In this document: positions 1 to 5,459 of the stretch, piece after piece
Layout of the letters: every line of letters starts with the position of its first letter
How positions within the stretch are numbered: the stretch's first letter is position 1
From: Erysipelotrichaceae bacterium
GTDB taxonomy: Bacteria; Bacillota_I; Bacilli_A; Erysipelotrichales; Erysipelotrichaceae
Length of the DNA stretch: 14,822 nt
Direction: 5' to 3'
Assembly: GCA_030533035.1 (NCBI GenBank)
Contig: JAUNJW010000002.1
Location: 9,028-23,849, forward strand
Made by a program: the position numbers and the translations under genes
The notes under the pieces: generated by a model
What the model was told of the DNA's origin: nothing
What the model saw: the letters and a program-made list of their open reading frames with translations, nothing else
Database searches by the model: none

Positions 1-13
1 AAAGTGCACTCAT
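1..13 (-). CDS. Start of a divergent gene leaving the window (partial)
   Basis: Only the first four codons and one base are visible (ATG AGT GCA CTT T, Met-Ser-Ala-Leu). The call rests on context. On the minus strand a GAGGG ribosome binding site (plus positions 20-24) lies six bases before an ATG at 13. Further upstream is an extended -10, TGATATACT (plus 36-44). Promoter, binding site and start codon are in the right order and at good distances. The product cannot be guessed. It could also be chance, because only 13 bases are available. Confidence 0.35.
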
Positions 14-35
14 AGACAGCCCTCACAGCCTGCAA

Positions 36-44
36 AGTATATCA
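36..44 (-). promoter_or_regulatory. Extended -10 promoter for the leftward partial gene
   Basis: Read on the minus strand, these bases are TGATATACT: a TATACT -10 hexamer (5/6 to consensus) preceded by the TGn extension. It would start transcription near 29-30, just upstream of the GAGGG ribosome binding site. It lies back to back with the rightward promoter at 51-59. Confidence 0.35.
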
Positions 45-50
45 TTTTTT

Positions 51-59
51 TGCTATATT
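51..59 (+). promoter_or_regulatory. Extended -10 promoter for the Cof-type HAD gene
   Basis: TGCTATATT is a TATATT -10 hexamer (5/6) with the TGn extension, 24 bases before the start codon at 84. The region 17 bp upstream (TGCAAA, 31-36) is a poor -35 box, as expected for an extended -10 promoter. The T-rich tract at 45-51 may help melting. Confidence 0.5.
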
Positions 60-83
60 ATTTTTACCAACCGGAGGATTTAT

Positions 84-866
84 ATGATCAGGGCAGTATT
101 CTTTGATATCGACGGAACGCTTGTCAGCTTCAAAACCCATGAGGTTCCTTCCTCAGCCAGAAAAGCACTTTTTGAATTGCATGAAAAGGGGATCAGGCTT
201 TTCATTGCGACAGGACGCGCCAAAGGCGGCCTGGAGGTGCTGAAGGATCTCCCGTTTGACGGCTATATCACACTGAACGGACAGTTCTGCTTTGACGCGG
301 ACGGAAATGTCCTGTATGAAAACACCATTGTGAAGGAAGACCTGGAAGTACTTCTTTCTGAGATCGAAAAGGATCCGTTCCCGGCGGGATTTGTCATGCG
401 CGACTCCAAGGTGTTCAATTTCCGTGATGAAAGGGTCGACGCGATCCATGCCATCACCCACAATGACAATCATCCGGCCGGCGACGTTTCCCATGTGCTG
501 GAGGAAAGCATCTATCAGGTCATGAGCTTTGTCGATGAGGAACGTGAAAAGCAGCTGCTTGAGAAAATGCCGCACTGCACGTCGGGACGCTGGCATCCTC
601 TGTTCACCGACATTTCCCCGATCGGCGGCACCAAGGTCAGGGGCATCGACGTCTTCCTGAAGCACCATGGGATCTCGCTGGATGAAACCATGGCGTTCGG
701 GGACGGCGGCAATGACTTTGAAATGCTGGAATATGTGCCTCATTCCGTCGCGATGGGCAACGCCCCGGATTTTGTGAAGGCGATCGCCTCCTATGTCACA
801 GACGACGTCGACCACGACGGCCTGGCGGCGGCATTCAGGCATTTCGGAATGATCGGATCATCTTAA
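84..866 (+). CDS. Cof-type HAD superfamily sugar/nucleotide phosphatase
   Basis: A cytoplasmic haloacid-dehalogenase hydrolase of the Cof/YbjI type (HAD class IIB), 260 residues, a normal family length. Visible motifs are: motif I DIDGTL with nucleophile D8 and acid/base D10; motif II ATGR (T43); motif III Lys184 in GGTKVRG; motif IV GDGGND (D207, D211). Residues of roughly 80-180 form the cap domain that sets substrate choice. Family members dephosphorylate sugar phosphates, FMN, PLP and similar metabolites; the substrate here cannot be told. The start has a clear CGGAGG site at 72-77, seven bases from the ATG. A paralogue with nearly the same N-terminus lies at 4122. No convincing terminator follows before the lipid kinase gene. 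Confidence 0.9.
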   Translation: MIRAVFFDIDGTLVSFKTHEVPSSARKALFELHEKGIRLFIATGRAKGGLEVLKDLPFDGYITLNGQFCFDADGNVLYENTIVKEDLEVLLSEIEKDPFPAGFVMRDSKVFNFRDERVDAIHAITHNDNHPAGDVSHVLEESIYQVMSFVDEEREKQLLEKMPHCTSGRWHPLFTDISPIGGTKVRGIDVFLKHHGISLDETMAFGDGGNDFEMLEYVPHSVAMGNAPDFVKAIASYVTDDVDHDGLAAAFRHFGMIGSS

Positions 867-879
867 AGTATCAGTTAAC

Positions 880-907
880 TTGTAAAAACCGGAAACGGGT
901 TTATCAT
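880..907 (+). promoter_or_regulatory. Possible promoter before the lipid kinase gene
   Basis: TTGTAA (880-885, 4/6) and TATCAT (902-907, 5/6) are separated by 16 bp, with the start codon 36 bases downstream at 943. The spacer contains a weak AAACC/GGTTT inverted repeat (about 886-902) that is too short to count as a terminator. The kinase may therefore have its own transcript as well as read-through from the HAD gene. Confidence 0.35.
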
Positions 908-942
908 ATTAAGTAATCGCTTTCAGGGAAAGGAGGACGTAC

Positions 943-1854
943 ATGCGCAGAAAAATACTACTGATCTGCAACGGCAACGCAGGACTGGGCGGAAATGTTT
1001 CGAAGAGTCTTTTTGATATCATTCAGATTCTGAGTGAAAACGGCTGTGAAGTCACCGTCTTCCCGATCGTTCCTTCCCGCGGCCTGACTTCGGAAACAAT
1101 CATCCGTGAGAAACACAGCGAGTTTGAATCGCTTGTCATATGCGGCGGCGACGGCACCCTGAACCATGTCATCAATGTCCTTGCCGGCGACGGCATCGAT
1201 ATACCGATCGGCTATATTCCCTTCGGCAGCACGAATGACTTTGCCAGGACCCTGTACAGAAAAGACAGGATCTCGGTGAAGGAAATCTGCCGGATGATCC
1301 TCAGGGGCAGGACAAAGAGATATGACATCGGCGCCTTCAATGATGAGTATTTCAATTACGTTGCCTGCTTCGGAGCACTGACAAAAGTTTCCTATACAAC
1401 CCCCAGGGATTTAAAGAACGCGTTCGGCTACGGCGCGTATGTGCTCAACACCCTGGCTGTCATCCCGGAGGATATCAATTATGTCCGCCACTGCCGTTTC
1501 ATCCATGACGGCATTGAGGAGGAGGGGGATTACCTGGCCGGGTTTGTCTCAAATTCGATTTCGGTGGCCGGCATCAAGAACGGCCTGATCGGCTCCTCGC
1601 GGATTGACGACGGCTGCTTTGAACTGACCATGGTCCGCCATCCGGAAAATGTCAAGGAAACAGCGGAGCTCGGATCTGAACTGATCGGCGCCAATATGGA
1701 TGAAAAGCATATCAGCCACTGGCAGGTCAAGCACCTCGAAATGTTCTTCGATGAGGAAACGCCGTGGACGCTTGACGGTGAGGACGCCAAGAACACCCTG
1801 CATGTCGTGATCGACGTTCTGCCGGCAAAAATCAGGATTTTCGCAGACAGGTGA
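943..1854 (+). CDS. YegS/DgkB-type diacylglycerol/lipid kinase family protein
   Basis: A 303-residue kinase of the DAGK catalytic family (PF00781), which phosphorylates diacylglycerol or related lipids with ATP at the inner face of the membrane. Visible signatures are the nucleotide-binding GGDGTLN loop (68-74) after an N-terminal Rossmann-like strand, the PFGSTNDFAR segment (93-102), the DDG motif (222-224), and TLDGE (276-280), whose Asp/Glu act in catalysis. The length is typical (DgkB and YegS are about 300 residues). The start has a strong AGGAGG at 931-936, six bases before the ATG. It could feed phosphatidic acid back into phospholipid or lipoteichoic-acid lipid recycling, as DgkB does; the exact lipid is not shown by the sequence. 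A hairpin terminator begins in its stop codon. Confidence 0.9.
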   Translation: MRRKILLICNGNAGLGGNVSKSLFDIIQILSENGCEVTVFPIVPSRGLTSETIIREKHSEFESLVICGGDGTLNHVINVLAGDGIDIPIGYIPFGSTNDFARTLYRKDRISVKEICRMILRGRTKRYDIGAFNDEYFNYVACFGALTKVSYTTPRDLKNAFGYGAYVLNTLAVIPEDINYVRHCRFIHDGIEEEGDYLAGFVSNSISVAGIKNGLIGSSRIDDGCFELTMVRHPENVKETAELGSELIGANMDEKHISHWQVKHLEMFFDEETPWTLDGEDAKNTLHVVIDVLPAKIRIFADR

Positions 1855-1882
1855 GGAACTGCAAGGTTCTTCACTTTTTTTT
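1853..1882 (+). terminator. Rho-independent terminator after the lipid kinase gene
   Basis: GAGGAAC (1853-1859) pairs with GTTCTTC (1866-1872), giving seven base pairs with one G-U and a six-base loop. It is followed by AC and then eight T (1875-1882). The stem begins inside the TGA stop codon. Confidence 0.75.
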
Positions 1883-1913
1883 GCGGCGTTCATGCGTTAC
1901 AGGCTCTGTTTTG

Positions 1914-1922
1914 TGCTACATT
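1914..1922 (+). promoter_or_regulatory. Extended -10 promoter for the degenerate HAD gene
   Basis: TGCTACATT is a TACATT -10 (4/6) with the TGn extension, 32 bases before the start at 1955 and just after the preceding terminator. No good -35 box is seen at 16-18 bp. Confidence 0.45.
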
Positions 1923-1954
1923 ATTGTTAAAGAGAAATTCTTGAGGAAGATAAT

Positions 1955-2668
1955 ATGAATAAAAAGGACAAACAGTTCAGAAAGATGGAACAGGAAGCTG
2001 CAAAACCCGCAGTTCTGTTCGATTTTGACGGCACACTCATGGACACAGACACCGCTGTGATCGCAGCCTACAGAGAGATTTTTGACCGCTATAAAAAGGG
2101 TAATGAATTCAACTCGGAAGTGGAATCTGAAGCTCTGACAGCCGTACCGGAAGTCATGATGAAAAAGTATTTCCCGCGCCGCTCGACAGCCAAATGTGTT
2201 CAGGAACTCCTTGACTACCAGGAACAGCACCTGAATGACCTGATCCAGCCGATGCACGGCGTCAGACGCCTGCTGACATGGCTCAATGAAAACAAATATC
2301 AGACGGCTGTCCTTTCTGACCGTTCACAGTCAATGCTGGAACTCTATCTCAAGAGCTCTGACATGTATGATTACTTTAACTATGTCAGGGGAAATGACAC
2401 AAACAGAACCGTGGAACTGGAAGTCTCCGACATTACCGAGATCTGCCGCGAAGCCGGCGCTGATCACTGTGTCTATATCAGTGACAATCCCGAAAACCTG
2501 CGCACTGCCAGAGATGCCGGCGCGTTCACAGTCGCTTTCCTGACAGAGCATTCCGACACAGCTGTGTTCGTTGAGGCCGGTCCTGACTTCATGACTGCAA
2601 GCATGGACCAGATCAGAACACTCCTGGGCGGTGAACCGTACTGGCTGGCATACGAACTCGCCAGATAA
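1955..2668 (+). CDS. HAD-superfamily protein of phosphoglycolate/pyrophosphatase type with degenerate motifs
   Basis: A 237-residue HAD subfamily IA protein, resembling Gph/PpaX. Motif I is intact: VLFDFDGTLMD with D23 and D25. The helical cap follows (about 33-100), and motif II is Ser121 in AVLSDRS. Two later motifs are abnormal. No lysine is found where motif III (usually KP) should be, around NRTVELEVSD (150-159). Motif IV reads SDNPENLRTARDAG (176-189), so D177 is kept but the second Asp, four residues later, is Asn181. It may be a slow or specialised phosphatase, or have lost activity. The start is set by TTGAGGAAG, with GAGG at 1943-1946, eight bases from the ATG; a downstream Met11 (1985) lacks a good site. 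It lies alone between a promoter and a terminator. Confidence 0.75.
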   Translation: MNKKDKQFRKMEQEAAKPAVLFDFDGTLMDTDTAVIAAYREIFDRYKKGNEFNSEVESEALTAVPEVMMKKYFPRRSTAKCVQELLDYQEQHLNDLIQPMHGVRRLLTWLNENKYQTAVLSDRSQSMLELYLKSSDMYDYFNYVRGNDTNRTVELEVSDITEICREAGADHCVYISDNPENLRTARDAGAFTVAFLTEHSDTAVFVEAGPDFMTASMDQIRTLLGGEPYWLAYELAR

Positions 2669-2693
2669 ATCTGCCGCGCAATCCGGAATTCTC

Positions 2694-2729
2694 AGCTGTG
2701 CGTCCCCCGGAAGACACGCGCAGCTTTTT
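2694..2729 (+). terminator. Rho-independent terminator after the degenerate HAD gene
   Basis: AGCTGTGCGT (2694-2703) pairs with ACGCGCAGCT (2716-2725), giving ten pairs with one wobble and a 12-base loop, followed by five T (2725-2729). A competing stem, CGCGCAG (2717-2723) with CTGCGCG (2745-2751), shares its right arm, so two folds are possible. Confidence 0.7.
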
Positions 2730-2797
2730 CCGTGGGCCAGCGGTCTGCGCGGCTCCTGTTTTTCGGCTTGTTAAGATTCATTCCCATGAAGATGTTG

Positions 2798-2803
2798 TAT
2801 AAT
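2798..2803 (+). promoter_or_regulatory. -10 box of the sepF cluster promoter
   Basis: A perfect TATAAT, 40 bases before the sepF start at 2844. The -35 is weak: GATTCA at 2775-2780 has the correct 17 bp spacing, while the better TTGTTA (2768-2773) is 24 bp away and too far. Confidence 0.5.
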
Positions 2804-2828
2804 ATTTTCAGATTCGGAATACGACGGA

Positions 2829-2835
2829 AAGGAAG
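2829..2835 (+). promoter_or_regulatory. Ribosome binding site that decides the sepF start
   Basis: AAGGAAG ends two bases before the ATG at 2838 but eight bases before the second, in-frame ATG at 2844. The second spacing is normal and the first is too tight, so initiation at 2844 (Met-Ala-Trp-Lys) is favoured. Confidence 0.5.
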
Positions 2836-2843
2836 TAATGAAT

Positions 2844-3185
2844 ATGGCTTGGAAAGAATTTCTGACAGGAATTGAAGAAGACTCAGAATACGAAGAGGAA
2901 GAAACAGTTTCCTCCCCAGCGGCATCAGCTTCATCCACAATCGGTCTCTTTGAGCCAAAAGCATTTGAAGATGCGACTGCCATTGCCAACGCAATCAAAA
3001 AAGGAAGTGTCGTGACAGTAAACCTGCACCGGCTCTCCAAGGACTACGCCCAGAGAATGATTGATTTTCTGACCGGTGTTGTCTATGCGCTGGACGGCAG
3101 AATTGAAAAGGTCGGCCACAATCTGATCCTCTGCTCACCGGCAGCTGTCAAGGTCAGCGGCAGAATCACAATGAGTGCTGACTGA
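2844..3185 (+). CDS. sepF: Cell division protein SepF
   Basis: SepF binds the FtsZ C-terminal tail and tethers and bundles Z-ring filaments at the membrane. The conserved SepF domain (PF04472) fills about residues 34-105. It opens with an FEPKAFEDATAIANAIKKG-like strand-helix segment, then VVTVNLHRL, then AQRMIDFLTGVVYALDG, a stretch highly typical of the family. The N-terminus MAWKEFLTGI is a short amphipathic helix suited to membrane binding, followed by an acidic, Ser/Ala-rich linker. At 113 residues it is shorter than the roughly 150 of Bacillus subtilis SepF; the linker is what is reduced. An ATG six bases upstream (2838) is possible but lies only two bases from the ribosome binding site. 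It is not next to ylm or ftsZ genes here but leads a cluster with three unrelated genes. Confidence 0.9.
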   Translation: MAWKEFLTGIEEDSEYEEEETVSSPAASASSTIGLFEPKAFEDATAIANAIKKGSVVTVNLHRLSKDYAQRMIDFLTGVVYALDGRIEKVGHNLILCSPAAVKVSGRITMSAD

Positions 3186-3207
3186 ACATACATACGGAGA
3201 GTTTCAG

Positions 3208-3702
3208 ATGAAGAGTTATAACGTATACAGAAGTTCACGGCCGGGTGTTCTGGAATGTGCTGTTTTTGAGAACGGGAAAATCATCCTGAACACAAAAATG
3301 GTCAAGGAGCCTTCGGCACCGGTTCTGATTGAAACCGCCAATATCAGCCTGCGCAGCGACTATGACACTGACCAGACACTGATTCCCGGCGTGACAAAGA
3401 GAACCGTTTATTACAGCGGCACAAACCTGAAATTCGCTGATATCAGATGGAACCGTGACGAAACATACACGATCGATTTCGGCGATGACACGTTTGACGC
3501 CGTCAGGGAAGACAAACAGAGTTTCACATTCACAAAGGAAGGGAAAAGAGTAGGCGCCATCAGCCGTGCCGGCGGCATTGCCGCGATCAGGGAGAACGGT
3601 GTCAGCTTTGATCCCAGCTACCGGGCGGAATATGATGAGAGCCTGTCCCAGAAGGAACTGATCATGATTCTTGTTTTCCCGATTCTCTATTTCGGTTTCT
3701 GA
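3208..3702 (+). CDS. Unknown beta-rich protein in the sepF cluster (possible tubby/LURP-like fold)
   Basis: I do not recognise this 164-residue protein with certainty. It is soluble for most of its length, with alternating short strands and charged turns, repeated tyrosines, and GKIILNTKM, YTIDFGDDTF and FTFTKEGKRVG hairpin-like segments. It ends in a hydrophobic helix (LIMILVFPILYFGF) running to the last residue. Beta strands closed by a buried C-terminal helix recall tubby C-terminal/LURP-one-like proteins, but no diagnostic motif is present, so this is a weak inference. The terminal helix could instead anchor it in the membrane. The start at 3208 has GGAGA at 3196-3200, seven bases away; an in-frame ATG at 3175 inside sepF has no site. 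It is 22 bases downstream of sepF and so probably cotranscribed. Confidence 0.7.
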   Translation: MKSYNVYRSSRPGVLECAVFENGKIILNTKMVKEPSAPVLIETANISLRSDYDTDQTLIPGVTKRTVYYSGTNLKFADIRWNRDETYTIDFGDDTFDAVREDKQSFTFTKEGKRVGAISRAGGIAAIRENGVSFDPSYRAEYDESLSQKELIMILVFPILYFGF

Positions 3703-3781
3703 AAGGGAAACACTCACGGCAGCCGGTCCGTTTGTGACTGACTGCTTTTTTAAGATATCTGATATTCCAGGAGACAGAGAC

Positions 3782-4144
3782 ATGGAAGAAGAAATCACCA
3801 GAGCAACCGCTGCCGCCGGCAGAAAAACAACCTCATCCTCCGGACGCAAGACCACTTCTTCATCCGGCAGAAAAACCTCTTCATCTTCAACGTCCGCAAG
3901 GAAGAAGACTTCTTCGACCACAGCGAAGAAAAAACCGGCTTCCAGCACGGCCGCGAAGAAGAAAACATCCACATCGACAGCGCCGAGGCTGACAGCCGCC
4001 GAGAAAAAACTGATCGCCAACTACCGCAAATGCGGCACCCTGCAGAAGCAGATCATCGCCCTGATTATCGAGAAAGTGGCAGGCGGCACAACAAAGCTGG
4101 AGGGCATAGAAAGGATGATCAATGATCAGAGCGGTCTTCTTTGA
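3782..4144 (+). CDS. Lys/Ser/Thr/Ala-rich basic protein, histone-H1-like tail
   Basis: A 120-residue protein in two parts. Residues 13-70 are low complexity: three tandem octads GRKTTSSS, GRKTTSSS and GRKTSSSS (13-36), then RKK/KKK clusters alternating with Ser/Thr/Ala runs, like eukaryotic H1 tails and the basic arms of some bacterial HU-like and mycobacterial proteins. Residues 71-120 look helical and folded (AAEKKLIANYRKCGTLQKQ, then an aliphatic helix IIALIIEKV and a KLEGIERMI end). There is no signal peptide, so it should be cytoplasmic. Binding to DNA or RNA through the basic arm is an inference. The start at 3782 has AGGAG (3769-3773), eight bases away; the open frame extends upstream to 3671 but without a site there. 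Its last 23 bases overlap the next gene. Confidence 0.7.
   Translation: MEEEITRATAAAGRKTTSSSGRKTTSSSGRKTSSSSTSARKKTSSTTAKKKPASSTAAKKKTSTSTAPRLTAAEKKLIANYRKCGTLQKQIIALIIEKVAGGTTKLEGIERMINDQSGLL
3818..3889 (+). repeat. Three tandem 24-base repeats coding GRKT(T/S)SSS
   Basis: Three in-frame 24-base units encode GRKTTSSS, GRKTTSSS and GRKTSSSS in the basic protein. The units differ at synonymous positions, so this is an old coding repeat rather than a fresh slippage product. Confidence 0.7.
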
Positions 4145-4916
4145 TATTGACGGCACCCTGATTTCGATGAAGACAAGGGTGATGCCTGAATCATGCCTGA
4201 AGGCGCTGTACGCCATGAAGGAGAAGGGCATCCGCCTTTTTGTCGCGTCCGGCCGGCCGCCGGTGCACCTGCAGCTGCTGGCGGAGGAATTCAACGCGTT
4301 CCCCTGGGACGGGCTGATCCTGCTCAACGGCCAGTACTGCGTGGACGCCGAAGGGGAGGTCTTCCACAGGCAGACGGTCAGTCAGGAAACTTTGAAGGAA
4401 CTGGTGCCCTGGCTGAAGGCGGAAGCTGATTTCCCGTGCATTTTCTATGAACTGGATCATTCCTATGACATCCGCTTCAATGAGGGCATGCACGCCTATC
4501 TCTCTTCCATCGGCAGGCTTGACCAGATGCCTCCGGTTGAAGATCCCGAACGCAGCTTTACCCACGATACGTATCAGATCTGCCCGTATATGGAAGCTCA
4601 AAGGGATCCTGAGTTCCTTGCCCACGCGCCGCAGATGGAATCGGCAAGATGGTCGCCGGACTTTGCCGATATGATTCCTGCCGGCGGCGGCAAGACCGAG
4701 GGAATCCGCAGAATGCTGGCAAGATACGGCCTTGAAAACGAAGAGTGGATGGCTTTCGGGGATGGCGGCAACGACATCGGCATGATCAAAGCCGCCACAA
4801 TCGGCGTGGCCATGGGAAACGGCGCTGATGATGTCAAAGCGGCGGCGGATTATGTGACCGCTGACTGCGAAAAAGACGGGGTCGCGCTGGCCTGTGAGCA
4901 TTTTAAGCTGTTTTAA
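4122..4916 (+). CDS. Cof-type HAD superfamily phosphatase, paralogue of the gene at 84
   Basis: A 264-residue HAD class IIB hydrolase. Motif I is DIDGTL (D8, D10), motif II ASGR (Ser43), motif III Lys191 in GGGKTEG, and motif IV GDGGND (D214, D218). The cap domain spans roughly 80-185. The first 13 residues, MIRAVFFDIDGTL, are identical to those of the protein at 84-866; the rest diverges, most in the cap, suggesting related enzymes with different substrates. The start is inside the preceding gene (23-base overlap in another frame) and has AAAGGA at 4110-4115, six bases before the ATG, so translation is probably coupled. No terminator is evident after it, and read-through into the membrane protein gene at 4960 is possible. 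Confidence 0.9.
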   Translation: MIRAVFFDIDGTLISMKTRVMPESCLKALYAMKEKGIRLFVASGRPPVHLQLLAEEFNAFPWDGLILLNGQYCVDAEGEVFHRQTVSQETLKELVPWLKAEADFPCIFYELDHSYDIRFNEGMHAYLSSIGRLDQMPPVEDPERSFTHDTYQICPYMEAQRDPEFLAHAPQMESARWSPDFADMIPAGGGKTEGIRRMLARYGLENEEWMAFGDGGNDIGMIKAATIGVAMGNGADDVKAAADYVTADCEKDGVALACEHFKLF

Positions 4917-4924
4917 TATTTCCG

Positions 4925-4933
4925 TGCTATAAT
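4925..4933 (+). promoter_or_regulatory. Consensus extended -10 promoter for the small membrane protein gene
   Basis: TGCTATAAT is a perfect extended -10, 26 bases before the ATG at 4960 and only a few bases after the HAD stop codon. The hexamer 17 bp upstream (AAGCTG, 4905-4910) is not a -35 match. Confidence 0.65.
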
Positions 4934-4959
4934 CAATTTGCGTTTGCGGAGGAATAACC

Positions 4960-5370
4960 ATGCAGATTTTTATCAATATCTTTTTTATGGCCCTGAGCTG
5001 GGCTGCTGGTATATTTGTATTCACAATTGTGTCGGAAAAGATAAAGAATTACAGACAGACGCATGAAATCCGCGATCTGCTTGCGGCAGTCGGTCTTGTC
5101 GCGGTGCTGATTGTGACGCTGGTTCTCGTCGCGCTGCTCAACAACACCCAGGGCGCCGCGTTCATGCTCGGCGGCTATGTTGTTTCCTTCCTCAACGTTG
5201 TCGACCCGATCCGCCTGACCCAGGCCAAAGCGGACGCGATCGGCAGGGAAGCGGCCCGCAAGGCTGAAGAAAAGGAAAAAGCGGAAGAAATGAAGCGTGA
5301 GGAAGAGCGGATCAAAAAAGAGAACGCCCGGATTTACGCCGAGGAAAAGAAGAAGAATTCCGGAAAATAA
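4960..5370 (+). CDS. Small membrane protein with charged coiled-coil tail
   Basis: A 136-residue protein of unknown family. It has a hydrophobic N-terminal segment (about 3-25), a second membrane helix (about 40-60), and a third weaker hydrophobic stretch (66-81, FMLGGYVVSFLNVV). A long, highly charged helix follows (about 88-133), rich in Lys, Glu and Ala and likely to form a coiled coil. With two or three membrane segments and positive residues after the first, the tail is probably cytoplasmic if there are three spans swapped accordingly; the topology is not certain. The start has GGAGG at 4948-4952, seven bases from the ATG. It forms a single-gene unit, with promoter at 4925 and terminator at 5380. 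No enzymatic motif is seen; a scaffold or assembly role would be a guess. Confidence 0.75.
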   Translation: MQIFINIFFMALSWAAGIFVFTIVSEKIKNYRQTHEIRDLLAAVGLVAVLIVTLVLVALLNNTQGAAFMLGGYVVSFLNVVDPIRLTQAKADAIGREAARKAEEKEKAEEMKREEERIKKENARIYAEEKKKNSGK

Positions 5371-5379
5371 TGCTTCAGC

Positions 5380-5404
5380 GCACATCTTAAATGATGTGCT
5401 TTTT
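5380..5404 (+). terminator. Rho-independent terminator after the small membrane protein gene
   Basis: GCACATC (5380-5386) pairs perfectly with GATGTGC (5393-5399) around a six-base loop, followed by a T-rich tract beginning at 5400 (TTTTT). Confidence 0.85.
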
Positions 5405-5411
5405 CTTTCCG

Positions 5412-5441
5412 TTCACGGATTCGGTACAGTTTTGGTACAAT
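5412..5441 (+). promoter_or_regulatory. Promoter of the WG-repeat lipoprotein gene
   Basis: TTCACG (5412-5417, 4/6) and TACAAT (5436-5441, 5/6) are 18 bp apart, and TGG before the -10 gives the TGn extension. Only 18 bases separate the -10 from the start codon at 5460, so the transcript would begin at or next to its GAGGA ribosome binding site. Confidence 0.55.
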
Positions 5442-5459
5442 GTTTCTGAGGACAAGCTT

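Noticed and set aside
153..842. Long minus-strand open frame opposite the first HAD gene
   Set aside because: It lies antisense to a clear HAD gene with all motifs, has no ribosome binding site, and its translation shows no family pattern.
886..902. AAACC/GGTTT inverted repeat as a terminator after the first HAD gene
   Set aside because: It has five pairs only, with no T-tract, and lies inside a plausible promoter spacer.
3710..3752. Imperfect inverted repeat followed by six T, as an attenuator or terminator between 3702 and 3782
   Set aside because: CACTCACGG and CCGTTTGTG pair with two mismatches and the T-run is about ten bases away, so it is too weak to call.
3671..3781. Upstream extension of the basic protein
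   Set aside because: It starts inside the preceding gene without a ribosome binding site and lacks the composition of the rest. AGGAG at 3769 supports 3782.
3235..4020. Minus-strand open frame of 261 codons spanning two plus-strand genes
   Set aside because: Its valine/phenylalanine/glutamate-rich N-terminal part is the mirror of the Lys/Ser-rich coding repeat. It crosses a gene boundary and has no start signal.
4191..5024. Minus-strand open frame across the second HAD gene and the promoter at 4925
   Set aside because: It is antisense to a well-supported enzyme and runs through a consensus promoter, with no family similarity visible.
5391..5459. Upstream extension of the lipoprotein gene
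   Set aside because: It would begin in the loop of a terminator and pass through the promoter. The start at 5460 has a ribosome binding site and begins a proper signal peptide.
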